Below, one piece after another: positions 48,617-56,703 of a stretch of DNA of 64,000 nucleotides; position 1 is the stretch's first letter; every line of letters starts with the position of its first letter. The DNA lies in NCBI RefSeq assembly GCF_009932335.1, contig NZ_BLJF01000002.1:372001-436000 (forward strand), written 5' to 3'. Both the position numbers and the translations under genes were made by a program. The notes below the pieces were generated by a model. The model saw only the letters and a program-made list of their open reading frames with translations, was not told the DNA's origin and did not search any database. Source of the DNA: Pseudomonas asiatica. GTDB lineage: Bacteria; Pseudomonadota; Gammaproteobacteria; Pseudomonadales; Pseudomonadaceae.

Positions 48617-49606
48617 TCAGGCCCGTTCCCCACACAGATCCAGGGCAAACCACCGCTCCGCCGTGTCGACATCCAGCCCGGCCCCCAGCAACGCAACCAT
48701 CTTGGCCAGCGCCGCCTCCCGGGTCATGCCCCCGCCACTGACCAGCCCGGCCCCGCGCAAGCGGTTACCCGCCGCATAGGTATCGAACACCACCGACCCC
48801 TCAGGGCACTGGCTGATAGCTGCCAGCATCACACCCCGCTGGCGTGCCGCGCTCAGCGCATCCAGCAACGCCTGGTCATCCGACGGCCCGGTACCGCTGC
48901 CGTAGCACTCCAGCAGCAAACCCTGCACGCCGCTGCCCAGCAGTGCCTGCAAGTGCCCGGCCTGCAGGCCCGGGAACACCGGCACTATCGCCAGGTTGAC
49001 CGGCTGGCGCGGGTGCTTGTAGCCAAGCTCGGCAGGGATCGCCGTTGCGCGCTCACTGTCACGATGGCGCGGCAGCGCGGCAAAGGCATCGAACGCCTCG
49101 CTGCGCAGCTTCGACGCCCGGCAGCCATGCAGCAGCTGCCCATGGAAGTACAGTTGCACGCCATCTTCCAGCCCTTGTTCGAACTGGCGCAGTGCGCCGC
49201 ACAAGTTGCCCCAGGCGTCGCTGTCCGCGCTACCTGCAGGCAGCATCGAGCCGGTCAGCAGCACTGGCACCGGCAGGCCCAGCAGCAGGAACGACAACGC
49301 CGCGGCGCTGTAGGCCAGGCTGTCGGTACCATGCAGTACGAGCACGCCATCATGGCCAGCCACCTCTACCGCTGCGACGATTGCATCGCGCATCGCCAGC
49401 CAGTTGTGCTGTTGCATGTTGGCGCTGTCGAGCAGCGGGTTCAGTTCCTGCAAGGTCCATTGCACCTGGGGTGCATCGGCCAACTGGGCAAAGTGTTCGC
49501 GCATGCGTGCTTCGAAGCCACCGGCCGGCGCCAGGCCTTCGGGGGTTTCGAGCATGCCGATGGTGCCCCCGGTATAGAGCACGAGGAGATTCTTTACTGC
49601 TCGCAT
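48617..49606 (-). CDS. ansA: Type I L-asparaginase
   Basis: It hydrolyses asparagine to aspartate and ammonia in the cytoplasm. It has 329 aa, no signal peptide. The catalytic motifs are TGGTIG (Thr12) and VLHGTDSLAYSA (the Thr/Asp pair). Start ATG 49606. It lies 71 bases downstream of an amino-acid symporter gene on the same strand, so uptake and degradation may be linked. Confidence 0.9.
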   Translation of the reverse strand: MRAVKNLLVLYTGGTIGMLETPEGLAPAGGFEARMREHFAQLADAPQVQWTLQELNPLLDSANMQQHNWLAMRDAIVAAVEVAGHDGVLVLHGTDSLAYSAAALSFLLLGLPVPVLLTGSMLPAGSADSDAWGNLCGALRQFEQGLEDGVQLYFHGQLLHGCRASKLRSEAFDAFAALPRHRDSERATAIPAELGYKHPRQPVNLAIVPVFPGLQAGHLQALLGSGVQGLLLECYGSGTGPSDDQALLDALSAARQRGVMLAAISQCPEGSVVFDTYAAGNRLRGAGLVSGGGMTREAALAKMVALLGAGLDVDTAERWFALDLCGERA

Positions 49607-49677
49607 GGGAAGTATCCGTAGCGGTGAGCGGAAGAAGGTAAGCCGCCCACGGACGGGGCGGCTGGCAGGGGAGAATA

Positions 49678-51120
49678 TCAGCGCTGCGTCTGGACTTCGC
49701 CGACTGCTTTGTCAGTGGCTGTTTCCGCCTGCGGATTGGCAGGCCAGGCATTGCGATCCAGGTCCAGGTCGGCAAACTTGGCCGAGTCGAACACCGGTTG
49801 GTCGACGCCCGCCTTGCGCTGGTCGTCGTAGTCGCGCATCACCCGCAGGCCGACCTTGAACAGCAGGGCCAGGGCCACCAGGTTGACGAAGGCCAGGCAG
49901 GTCATGGTGATATCGGCAAAGGCGAACACAGTCGACAGGTCCTGCAACGAGCCCCATACAACCAGCGCCAGTACCAGGCCACGGAATACCATCAGTACCA
50001 CACGATTGCGGCTGAGGAACTGCAGGCTGTTCTCGCCCAGGTAGTAGTTGTAGAGGATGCAGGTGAACACGAACAGCGACAGTGCCACGCTGACGAACAC
50101 GCGGCCCCAGTCACCAACCACGGCGGCCAGCGAGTTCTGGGTCAGGACGATGCCGTCACCTTCGAAGCCCGGGGTGTAGAAGCCCGACAACAGGATCAGC
50201 AACGCGGTGCAGGTGCAGATCACGAAGGTGTCGAGGAACACGCTGAATGCCTGGACAACGCCCTGCGCACCCGGGTGTTTCACGGCGGCCACGGCTGCGA
50301 CGTTTGGCGCACTGCCCAGGCCCGCTTCGTTGGCGAACACACCACGCTTCACGCCCATGACGATGGCACTGCCGAGCAGGCCGCCGAACGCCGGGTCGAG
50401 GCCGAAGGCACTCTTGAAGATGGTTTCCAGCATGGCTGGCACGTGCTCGATCTGGGTGCCGATCACGTACAGGGTCACGCCGATGTACGCCAGGGTCTTG
50501 ACCGGTACCAGCAGGTCCGACACCGCGGCGATGCGCTTGATGCCGCCGATGAAGGTGATGGCCAGCAGCACGGCGAGGACGATGCCGGTGTGCTTGGGGT
50601 CGAAGGCGAAGGCGTTCTGCAGCGAGTGAGTCACGGTGTACGACTGCAGGCCGATGAAGGCGAAGCCGTAGGTGACCAGCAGCAGGACCGAGAACACGAT
50701 GGCCATGCTTTTCAGCTTCAGGCCGTGCTGGATGTAGTACGCCGGGCCACCACGGTACAGGCCGTCGCCATCGGCGCGCTTGTAGACCTGGGCCAGGGTG
50801 CATTCGAAGAAGCTGCTGGACATACCCACCAGTGCGGTGACCCACATCCAGAACACGGCGCCTGGGCCACCCAGGGTCACGGCAATGCCGACACCGGCGA
50901 TGTTACCGGCACCAACGCGGCCAGCCAGGCTCAGCATCAGGGCCTGGAAGGAGCTCAGCTGGCCTGCCTGGCCACGCAGCGATTCCTTGAACACACCGAA
51001 CATGTGGCCGAAGTGGCGGAACTGGACGAACCGGGAGCGGATAGTGAAGTAGCTACCCAGCCCTACGATCAGCACAATGAGAAGTTTCCCCGAGAGGAAA
51101 TCGTTGAGTACTTCGAGCAT
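49678..51120 (-). CDS. Alanine/glycine:cation symporter (AGCS family)
   Basis: A 480-aa inner-membrane transporter with about ten to eleven helices. Family motifs include SLAGRVGAGNIAGVGIAVTLGGPGA near residues 65-88 and NEAGLGSAPNVAA in the middle. AGCS proteins take up alanine or glycine with sodium. Start ATG 51120 (MLEVLNDFLSGK). It is divergent from an HTH regulator gene with a 178-base gap between them. Confidence 0.92.
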   Translation of the reverse strand: MLEVLNDFLSGKLLIVLIVGLGSYFTIRSRFVQFRHFGHMFGVFKESLRGQAGQLSSFQALMLSLAGRVGAGNIAGVGIAVTLGGPGAVFWMWVTALVGMSSSFFECTLAQVYKRADGDGLYRGGPAYYIQHGLKLKSMAIVFSVLLLVTYGFAFIGLQSYTVTHSLQNAFAFDPKHTGIVLAVLLAITFIGGIKRIAAVSDLLVPVKTLAYIGVTLYVIGTQIEHVPAMLETIFKSAFGLDPAFGGLLGSAIVMGVKRGVFANEAGLGSAPNVAAVAAVKHPGAQGVVQAFSVFLDTFVICTCTALLILLSGFYTPGFEGDGIVLTQNSLAAVVGDWGRVFVSVALSLFVFTCILYNYYLGENSLQFLSRNRVVLMVFRGLVLALVVWGSLQDLSTVFAFADITMTCLAFVNLVALALLFKVGLRVMRDYDDQRKAGVDQPVFDSAKFADLDLDRNAWPANPQAETATDKAVGEVQTQR

Positions 51121-51298
51121 TGGAAAATGACCTCGATTCTTATTGTTCGTGTGGAAAGATCAGCGGACGGCAGGCGCACCGCTATTCGTGGGGCGCATGG
51201 TTGGCTATGACAAGAGCGGTTACAATTTCGCGGGTTGCTCTGATTTGGTGCAACTTGATGCTACAATTGCGCCATTCGCGTCACCTGAGTCCCGAGTC

Positions 51299-52108
51299 AT
51301 GAGCGATCATTTCGCTACCAACCTCAAACTGGCCTGCAGCCACTACCGCTCTATCTCCGAAGTTTGCCGCCAGCTGTCGATCAACCGCGCACAGTTCAAC
51401 AAGTACCTGAGTGGGCAAAGCCGCCCGACGGCCTACAACCTCAAGCGCATCGGCGATTTCTTCGGGGTCGAAGATTACGAATTGAATTTGCCACCCGAGC
51501 AGTTCAGCCGCCTGATCGGTGCTCGCGTGTCGACCCCGGCCGAGCAGCCTGGCGACCCGATCAGTGATCTGTTCCGTCCGTTGCACGCCCATGCGGGGAA
51601 CCTGTCGCGCTATTGCGGTTACTACCTGGAATATTCCAACTGCATGTCGGTTCCGGGCACGGTCCTGGTGTCATTGGTGCACCTGTGGGAGGAGCGCGGG
51701 CAGTTCCTTTTCGAACGCCAGGAACGCCAGGAGCGTTCCAGCGCCACCAACCCCCATGCCGAGGTGCGTTGCCGCTATCTGGGAGCGGCGTTCCAACTGC
51801 AGGACCGGATGTTCCTGGTCGATTACGAGTCGCTGACGTTCAACGAGATGAGCCAGACTATCCTCATCCCCAGTTTCAAGAGCCGCATTACCCGCCTCAA
51901 CGGCCTGAAGGCCGGCGTATCCAGCGGAGACCGGCGCAACCCGGCCTGCACTCGGGTTGTGTGGGACTACCTGGGAGAGGAGATCAATCGCATCAATGTC
52001 TACCGGCAGGTAAAACTGTACCAGCCGGATGACCCACGCATAGATGACGATGTGCGTGAGCGCCTTAGCGTGGGGCCGTTGCGTAACAGTCTGTTCGAAA
52101 TCGAGTGA
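51299..52108 (+). CDS. XRE/HTH-type transcriptional regulator
   Basis: A 269-aa protein starting MSDHFATNLKLACSHYRSIS. Residues about 10-60 form a helix-turn-helix (VCRQLSINRAQFNKYLSGQSRPTAYNLKRIGDFFGV). The remaining 200 residues are a conserved but unrecognised domain, possibly for ligand or partner binding. ATG 51299 was chosen because the HTH begins there; the frame is open further up. It is divergent from the AGCS gene and convergent with the TSUP gene (8-base gap). Targets are not known. Confidence 0.8.
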   Translation: MSDHFATNLKLACSHYRSISEVCRQLSINRAQFNKYLSGQSRPTAYNLKRIGDFFGVEDYELNLPPEQFSRLIGARVSTPAEQPGDPISDLFRPLHAHAGNLSRYCGYYLEYSNCMSVPGTVLVSLVHLWEERGQFLFERQERQERSSATNPHAEVRCRYLGAAFQLQDRMFLVDYESLTFNEMSQTILIPSFKSRITRLNGLKAGVSSGDRRNPACTRVVWDYLGEEINRINVYRQVKLYQPDDPRIDDDVRERLSVGPLRNSLFEIE

Positions 52109-52116
52109 TGCTTTTT

Positions 52117-52911
52117 TCAGAGAACAAGTTGATGTAACCACTCGCCAACAGGGTTGCCTGGGTCGAGCAGCAACTTGATTGCCATGATGCAGCAAACACA
52201 GACCAGCAATGGCTTGATCAGACGGGGGCCAAAGTGTACTGCGCAGCGTGCGCCCAGTTGAGCCCCCACAAAAGCAGCGAATGCCATCGCCAGTGCCAGC
52301 GGCCAGATGATCGCCCCGCTCAGTGAAAAGACTGACAACGCGCCCAGATTACAGGCTGCGTTCAATAGCTTGCTGGTGCACACGGCTTGTATCAAGTGCT
52401 GGCCCAAGAGGATCACGCAGGCCAGCATGAAGAACGAGCCTACGCCAGGGCCGAAGATCCCGTCATAAAAGCCAATGATTGGTGCAACCGTAATGCAGAA
52501 CAGGCTGGTCGATATCTTTGCCTTGCGCGCTTGTTCATTCGGCTTTGGACTGAAGGCAAAGTAGGCGGCTATCAGGATCAGCAGAGGTGGAACGCACGCC
52601 TGCAGAACGCTTTTGGGCACGTAAGTTATCGACAAGGCACCCAACGCCCCTCCGATAAACGACATGACAGCCATTGGACTGCCTTGTCTCCAGTCGATCA
52701 TGCCTTTGCGGGCGAAGGCGCACGTAGCCGAAACCGTAGCCGAAGCCGCCTGGAACTTGTTGGTGGCAATTGCCGCCAAGGGTTCGATACCGGCAATGAA
52801 CAACACCGGGAGCGTGATCAGGCCCCCGCCACCGGCGATAGCATCGAAAAAGCCGGCCATCAGTGCCACCAGTGCGAGGGTCAGAACAAGCGTTAAATCT
52901 AATTCGATCAT
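52117..52911 (-). CDS. TSUP (TauE/SafE) family membrane permease, second copy
   Basis: A 264-aa protein with about eight helices and the paired motifs GFFDAIAGGGGLI and FYDGIFGPGVGSFF. The family transports sulfite, sulfonates or related anions; which one here is unknown. It starts at ATG 52911, 17 bases after the Fe(II)/2OG oxygenase gene, so both are surely one operon. The region is less GC-rich than its surroundings. Confidence 0.88.
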   Translation of the reverse strand: MIELDLTLVLTLALVALMAGFFDAIAGGGGLITLPVLFIAGIEPLAAIATNKFQAASATVSATCAFARKGMIDWRQGSPMAVMSFIGGALGALSITYVPKSVLQACVPPLLILIAAYFAFSPKPNEQARKAKISTSLFCITVAPIIGFYDGIFGPGVGSFFMLACVILLGQHLIQAVCTSKLLNAACNLGALSVFSLSGAIIWPLALAMAFAAFVGAQLGARCAVHFGPRLIKPLLVCVCCIMAIKLLLDPGNPVGEWLHQLVL

Positions 52912-52928
52912 TGAGTGTTTTCCTATGA

Positions 52929-53969
52929 TCAGCCACGCACCAGCAGCGGGTCTTCAGCGAGCACCAGCGGTTCGGCAAAGGGGGAATATCCGAATTGACG
53001 GATAAGCAGGCGCCGGTTGTCCTGAACCATGTCGCGGCCGTGCAAGGCTCGGCTGTTGTTGATCAGCAGTGCGGTGTCAGGCTGCAGGACAAACGCCAAC
53101 GGTTGTGTGGTATCCAGTATTTTTTGAAAGGAGTCGAAAGCGCGCGCAGCAGCGCTGCAGGCGCGGTCATTCAGACTGAAGCGATAGCTATTGTAACGAA
53201 CAGAGAAACCACCATTTGGCTCGAATTGCAGTATTGAAACTGCTTTGCCTGCATTGCCTTGCCCGTGACCGAAGCAGTCACTGCGGGTGAAGTCGAAAGA
53301 CGCTGAAGTCAGTGCAAGTGTGCCCATGCTACCCAAGCGTTCAATGATTCCCTGGAGCGGGAAGACATGCGTAGGTTCATTGGCGGGGTTCCAGCGCGCA
53401 GTCAGAATCAGTGCAGAGGGAGCAGGGGAGTGAGCGTTGCTGGAAATTGTCGAGCAGTTGTAAGGCGCTTCAGTGTGTGGCCCCAAGCGCAAGCCCGCAT
53501 GCGAGCTGGTTTCAACTTTCAGGCAGGGATCTTCGTCGAGTCGCGGAATGCGGCCACCGCCCTTGAAGTTGCCCACCAGGCGAACCTGCTTACCCTCGTT
53601 ATCTATATCGAAGGCGAAACTGCGGTGGCGCACGAGCTCCAGCAGCAGTTGATTGCGTGAGGCAAGGTATTGGCAGCGTGGGTTTTGCGCCAGGGTGGAA
53701 ATGTGGGGCAGATATTCTGGTATTGGCTCGTCGGCACAAGGCATATGTCTGTACATCAAGGCAGATAGATGGCCTTCACTGAAGCGTTGTAGCAGCCCAC
53801 GCTGTTCCACACTCAAGGCTTGCTCGAGTTGATCGGCGAATATACGAGCCTGAAGTGCTACTCCTTTGGCCTCTGGGCCACCCAGGTCAGCAATGGTCTG
53901 GCTTGCAAAGGCTATGGCTTTGCTTTGCTCCGGGCTGAAATCCAGGTATGCAGCTTCTGAATGAGGCAT
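52929..53969 (-). CDS. Fe(II)/2-oxoglutarate oxygenase, clavaminate-synthase-like
   Basis: A 346-aa protein of the TauD/clavaminate synthase superfamily. Metal ligands are H165-x-E167 (GPHTEAPYN) and H310 (ALHGRD), and R324 (14 residues later) is placed to bind 2-oxoglutarate, the same spacing as in clavaminate synthase. The family hydroxylates amino acids such as arginine or asparagine, or peptides. Start ATG 53969 has AGGGAA nine bases upstream; an in-frame ATG at 54014 is less likely. The substrate is unknown. One sampled 60-base line (53161-53220) has 48% G+C compared with 65% at 55741-55800, suggesting transfer. Confidence 0.78.
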   Translation of the reverse strand: MPHSEAAYLDFSPEQSKAIAFASQTIADLGGPEAKGVALQARIFADQLEQALSVEQRGLLQRFSEGHLSALMYRHMPCADEPIPEYLPHISTLAQNPRCQYLASRNQLLLELVRHRSFAFDIDNEGKQVRLVGNFKGGGRIPRLDEDPCLKVETSSHAGLRLGPHTEAPYNCSTISSNAHSPAPSALILTARWNPANEPTHVFPLQGIIERLGSMGTLALTSASFDFTRSDCFGHGQGNAGKAVSILQFEPNGGFSVRYNSYRFSLNDRACSAAARAFDSFQKILDTTQPLAFVLQPDTALLINNSRALHGRDMVQDNRRLLIRQFGYSPFAEPLVLAEDPLLVRG

Positions 53970-54233
53970 TGAACGTTCCCTGTACTTGTTTTTGTGAAGC
54001 TCCCCGGCTGGCAAGTGGGGGAGTCAACTATTCAATGCGGTTGTGCTGTTGCGCGGAAGTCAGCTCGTTCCTGGTATGTCGTAGGAGATTTCTGCGTGTT
54101 GCGGTATTGAACGGTGAAACTTTGAAATCACTACCGCCTGTGGCATCGAACGGGTCCGGTGTTGGACTTCCCCGCCCGGAAACCGCAAAATGACCCCTTT
54201 CCTTCAATCAACCTCTCCGGATCTGCTGACTCT

Positions 54234-55118
54234 ATGCGTATGCGCCTAATGCTGTTGGGTGGTGGCAATGCCCTCGGGCAAGCGCTGATTCGTCTTGGGG
54301 CCGAGGAGGACATCGCATTCCTGGCTCCGCGTCCACCCGAGAACGGCTGGACGCCGGCCAGCCTCACCCAGCTGCTCGACGATCATCGTCCCGATGCACT
54401 GGTCAACCTGGCCTATTACTTCGACTGGTTCCAGGCCGAGTCGGTCAGTGAGCAGCGCCTGGCCCAGCAGGAGCGGGCTGTGGAGCGGTTGGCAGAGCTG
54501 TGCCAGCACCACCAGATCACCCTGGTTCAGCCATCCAGCTACCGGGTGTTCGATGGTTCTCGGGCCACGGCCTACAGCGAAAAGGACGAGCCGGTACCGC
54601 TGGGCCTGCGTGGCCAGGCCCTGTGGCGTTTCGAGCAGAGCGTTCGCGCGGCTTGCCCGCAACACGTGCTGTTGCGCTTTGGTTGGCTGCTCGACGAAAG
54701 CATCGACGGGGCGTTGGGCCGCTTCCTTACCCGCGCCGAGCAACCCCAGGAGCTGCTGCTGGCCGATGACCGGCGTGGCAACCCTACGCCGGTCGACGAC
54801 GCCGCCCGGGTGATCCTGTCGGTGCTCAAACAACTCGATTGCAGTGCGCCGCTGTGGGGCACCTACCATTACGCCGGCAACGAGGCGACCACGCCGCTGG
54901 CGCTGGGCCAGGCGATCCTCGCCGAGGCAGGCCAGTACCGGCAGCTGGCCGTGCAGGCGCCGACGCCGCAGGCACATGCCGCACGGCCGGATGCCAGCGA
55001 AGAGCCGCAGCACGCGGTACTGGCCTGCAAGAAAATCCTTCATACCTTCGGCATCAAGCCGCGCGCCTGGCGCGCCGGCTTGCCGCCTCTACTGGACCGG
55101 TTCTACCGCCATGGCTGA
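54234..55118 (+). CDS. RmlD-like protein without catalytic Tyr/Lys
   Basis: A 294-aa Rossmann protein like dTDP-4-dehydrorhamnose reductases (MLLGGGNALGQALI; PSSYRVFDG; the PL..G.....E segment). The SDR YxxxK is missing: the usual Y-G-R-S-K aligns with R126-G127-Q128-A129-L130. It therefore probably binds nucleotide or partner without reduction, as MAT2B-type proteins do. Start ATG 54234; no good RBS is visible and ATG 54240 is also possible. Its last 8 bases overlap the epimerase gene, which suggests coupled synthesis. Confidence 0.75.
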   Translation: MRMRLMLLGGGNALGQALIRLGAEEDIAFLAPRPPENGWTPASLTQLLDDHRPDALVNLAYYFDWFQAESVSEQRLAQQERAVERLAELCQHHQITLVQPSSYRVFDGSRATAYSEKDEPVPLGLRGQALWRFEQSVRAACPQHVLLRFGWLLDESIDGALGRFLTRAEQPQELLLADDRRGNPTPVDDAARVILSVLKQLDCSAPLWGTYHYAGNEATTPLALGQAILAEAGQYRQLAVQAPTPQAHAARPDASEEPQHAVLACKKILHTFGIKPRAWRAGLPPLLDRFYRHG

Positions 55119-56043
55119 CGCCCCCATCCTGATCACCGGCGGTGCCGGCTTTATTGGCTCCCACCTGTGCGATGCGTTGTTGGAGAAAGGCTACGCCGTA
55201 CGCATTCTCGACGATTTCTCCACTGGCCAGCGGGGCAACCTGCAGGTTGGCCACCCTCGGCTGGAACTGGTTGAAGGCGATGTCGCCGATGCCGAGCTGG
55301 TTACGCAGGTTACGGCTGGCTGCAGTGCCGTGGTGCACCTGGCTGCGGTGGCCTCGGTGCAGGCCTCGGTCGAGGACCCGGTGCGGACCCACCAGAGCAA
55401 TTTCATCGGTACCCTCAACGTGTGCGAAGCCATGCGCGTGCATGGGCTGCGCCGGGTGCTGTTCGCCTCCAGTGCGGCGGTGTATGGCAACAATGGTGAA
55501 GGCGAGTCGATTGCCGAAGACACTCCCAAGGCGCCGCTGACCCCCTATGCCGTGGACAAGCTGGCCAGTGAGCAGTACCTGGACTTCTACCGTCGTCAGC
55601 ATGGCCTGGAGCCGGTGGTGTTCCGCTTCTTCAATATCTTCGGGCCGCGCCAGGACCCGTCCTCGCCGTATTCCGGGGTGATCAGCATCTTCTCCCAACG
55701 TGCTGTGCAGGGTTTGCCGATTACCGTATTCGGTGATGGTGAGCAGACCCGGGACTTCCTTTACGTGGGCGACCTGGTGCAGGTGATGGTGCAGGCGCTG
55801 GAGCAGCCGCAGGTCGAGGAGGGCGCGGTGAATATCGGCCTCAACCAGGCCACATCGCTTAACCAGCTGCTGGCAGCGCTTGAGAAGGTGGTGGGTAGCT
55901 TGCCGGCGGTCAGCTATGTGGCGGCACGTTCGGGTGACATTCGCCATTCGCGGGCGGATAACCAGCGCTTGTTGGCGCGGTTCGAGTTTCCGCAGGCGAC
56001 GCCGATGGTCGAGGGCTTGTCGCGGCTTCTGGGCAAGGGCTGA
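55111..56043 (+). CDS. NAD-dependent nucleotide-sugar epimerase/dehydratase
   Basis: A 310-aa extended SDR of the GalE/WbpP type. The NAD-binding motif TGGAGFIG lies at 9-16, the catalytic Ser at S121, and the Tyr/Lys pair is Y146 and K150 (TPYAVDK). FNIFGPRQDPSSPYSGVISIF is typical of UDP-sugar 4-epimerases. Start ATG 55111, overlapping the RmlD-like gene by 8 bases. Probably makes a surface-polysaccharide sugar precursor; the exact substrate cannot be told. Confidence 0.85.
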   Translation: MADAPILITGGAGFIGSHLCDALLEKGYAVRILDDFSTGQRGNLQVGHPRLELVEGDVADAELVTQVTAGCSAVVHLAAVASVQASVEDPVRTHQSNFIGTLNVCEAMRVHGLRRVLFASSAAVYGNNGEGESIAEDTPKAPLTPYAVDKLASEQYLDFYRRQHGLEPVVFRFFNIFGPRQDPSSPYSGVISIFSQRAVQGLPITVFGDGEQTRDFLYVGDLVQVMVQALEQPQVEEGAVNIGLNQATSLNQLLAALEKVVGSLPAVSYVAARSGDIRHSRADNQRLLARFEFPQATPMVEGLSRLLGKG

Positions 56044-56050
56044 ATTGCTT

Positions 56051-56153
56051 GGGGGCGCTTTGCGCCCCTATCGCCGGCAAGCCAGCTCCCCGAGAGCGAG
56101 TACGCGGTCCCGGTGGGAGCTGGCTTGCCGGCGATGGGCTGCGCAGCAGCCCC
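56051..56153. repeat. Composite REP pair between epimerase and hxlR
   Basis: TCGCCGGCAAGCCAGCTCCC (56071-56090) and its exact inverse (56115-56134), with outer hairpins GGGGCGC-TTT-GCGCCCC (left) and GGGCTGC-GCA-GCAGCCC (right). Same composite design as the element at 30681-30802 and the same REP core as 48509-48602. Confidence 0.88.
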
Positions 56154-56157
56154 AGAA

Positions 56158-56601
56158 TCACTCATGCCGCACCACTTTTCGCAGGCAATCCCCTGCCGCC
56201 AGCACCCGCCCATCCCGGGCCCGCACCTGCAGTGTTTCCAGCGCCTGCCCCGTATCACCATCCACCAACTCCGAACGCACCTCGCCCGCCTCGAACAGAA
56301 ACCGCTCCCCCCACTGCCTCAAGCCAACCACCACCGGGAACACCGATCGCCCTTTCTCGGTCAGCACATACTCCTTGTAGGCACTGCCATCCGACGCCGG
56401 CTGCATCGTCAGCAGCCCACTCTCCACCAGCCACTTCAGCCGTGAGGCGAGGATGTTCTTCGCCAGCCCCAGGTTCTTCTGGAATTCACTGAAGCGCCGC
56501 AGCCCATCGAATGCGTCGCGCAGGATCATCAGCGCCCAGCGGTCTCCCAGTACCTCCAGCGCCCGGGCTACGGGGCATTGCGCATTGTTTTCATCGAGCA
56601 T
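56158..56601 (-). CDS. HxlR-family transcriptional regulator
   Basis: A 147-aa winged-helix regulator (CPVARALEVLGDRWALMILRDAFDGLRRFSEFQ, then LASRLKWLVESGLL). A Cys near residue 9, as in many HxlR proteins, could sense oxidants or electrophiles. The C-terminal 45 residues form an extra domain. Divergent from an MFS gene with two palindromes between them, so it likely controls that exporter. Confidence 0.88.
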   Translation of the reverse strand: MLDENNAQCPVARALEVLGDRWALMILRDAFDGLRRFSEFQKNLGLAKNILASRLKWLVESGLLTMQPASDGSAYKEYVLTEKGRSVFPVVVGLRQWGERFLFEAGEVRSELVDGDTGQALETLQVRARDGRVLAAGDCLRKVVRHE

Positions 56602-56621
56602 GGACGGGGCCTTTCGTGATC

Positions 56622-56684
56622 ATCTGGTTGCAGATTAAAACTACATTTGCTAAATAGCCAGCATGTGGTTTCAATTCGAAACCA
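56622..56684. promoter_or_regulatory. Two palindromes in the hxlR-MFS intergenic region
   Basis: ATCTG-GTTG-CAGAT (56622-56635) and TGGTTTC-AATTC-GAAACCA (56666-56684) are perfect inverted repeats within the 102-base divergent promoter region. They are candidate HxlR operators. Confidence 0.55.
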
Positions 56685-56703
56685 GATTGACGAGACCAGC
56701 CCG

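Noticed and set aside
53970..54233. A gene in the gap between the oxygenase and the RmlD-like gene
   Set aside because: Only short frames without motifs are present; the gap holds a small hairpin (CTCCCC..GGGGAG near 54000-54023) and probably promoters.
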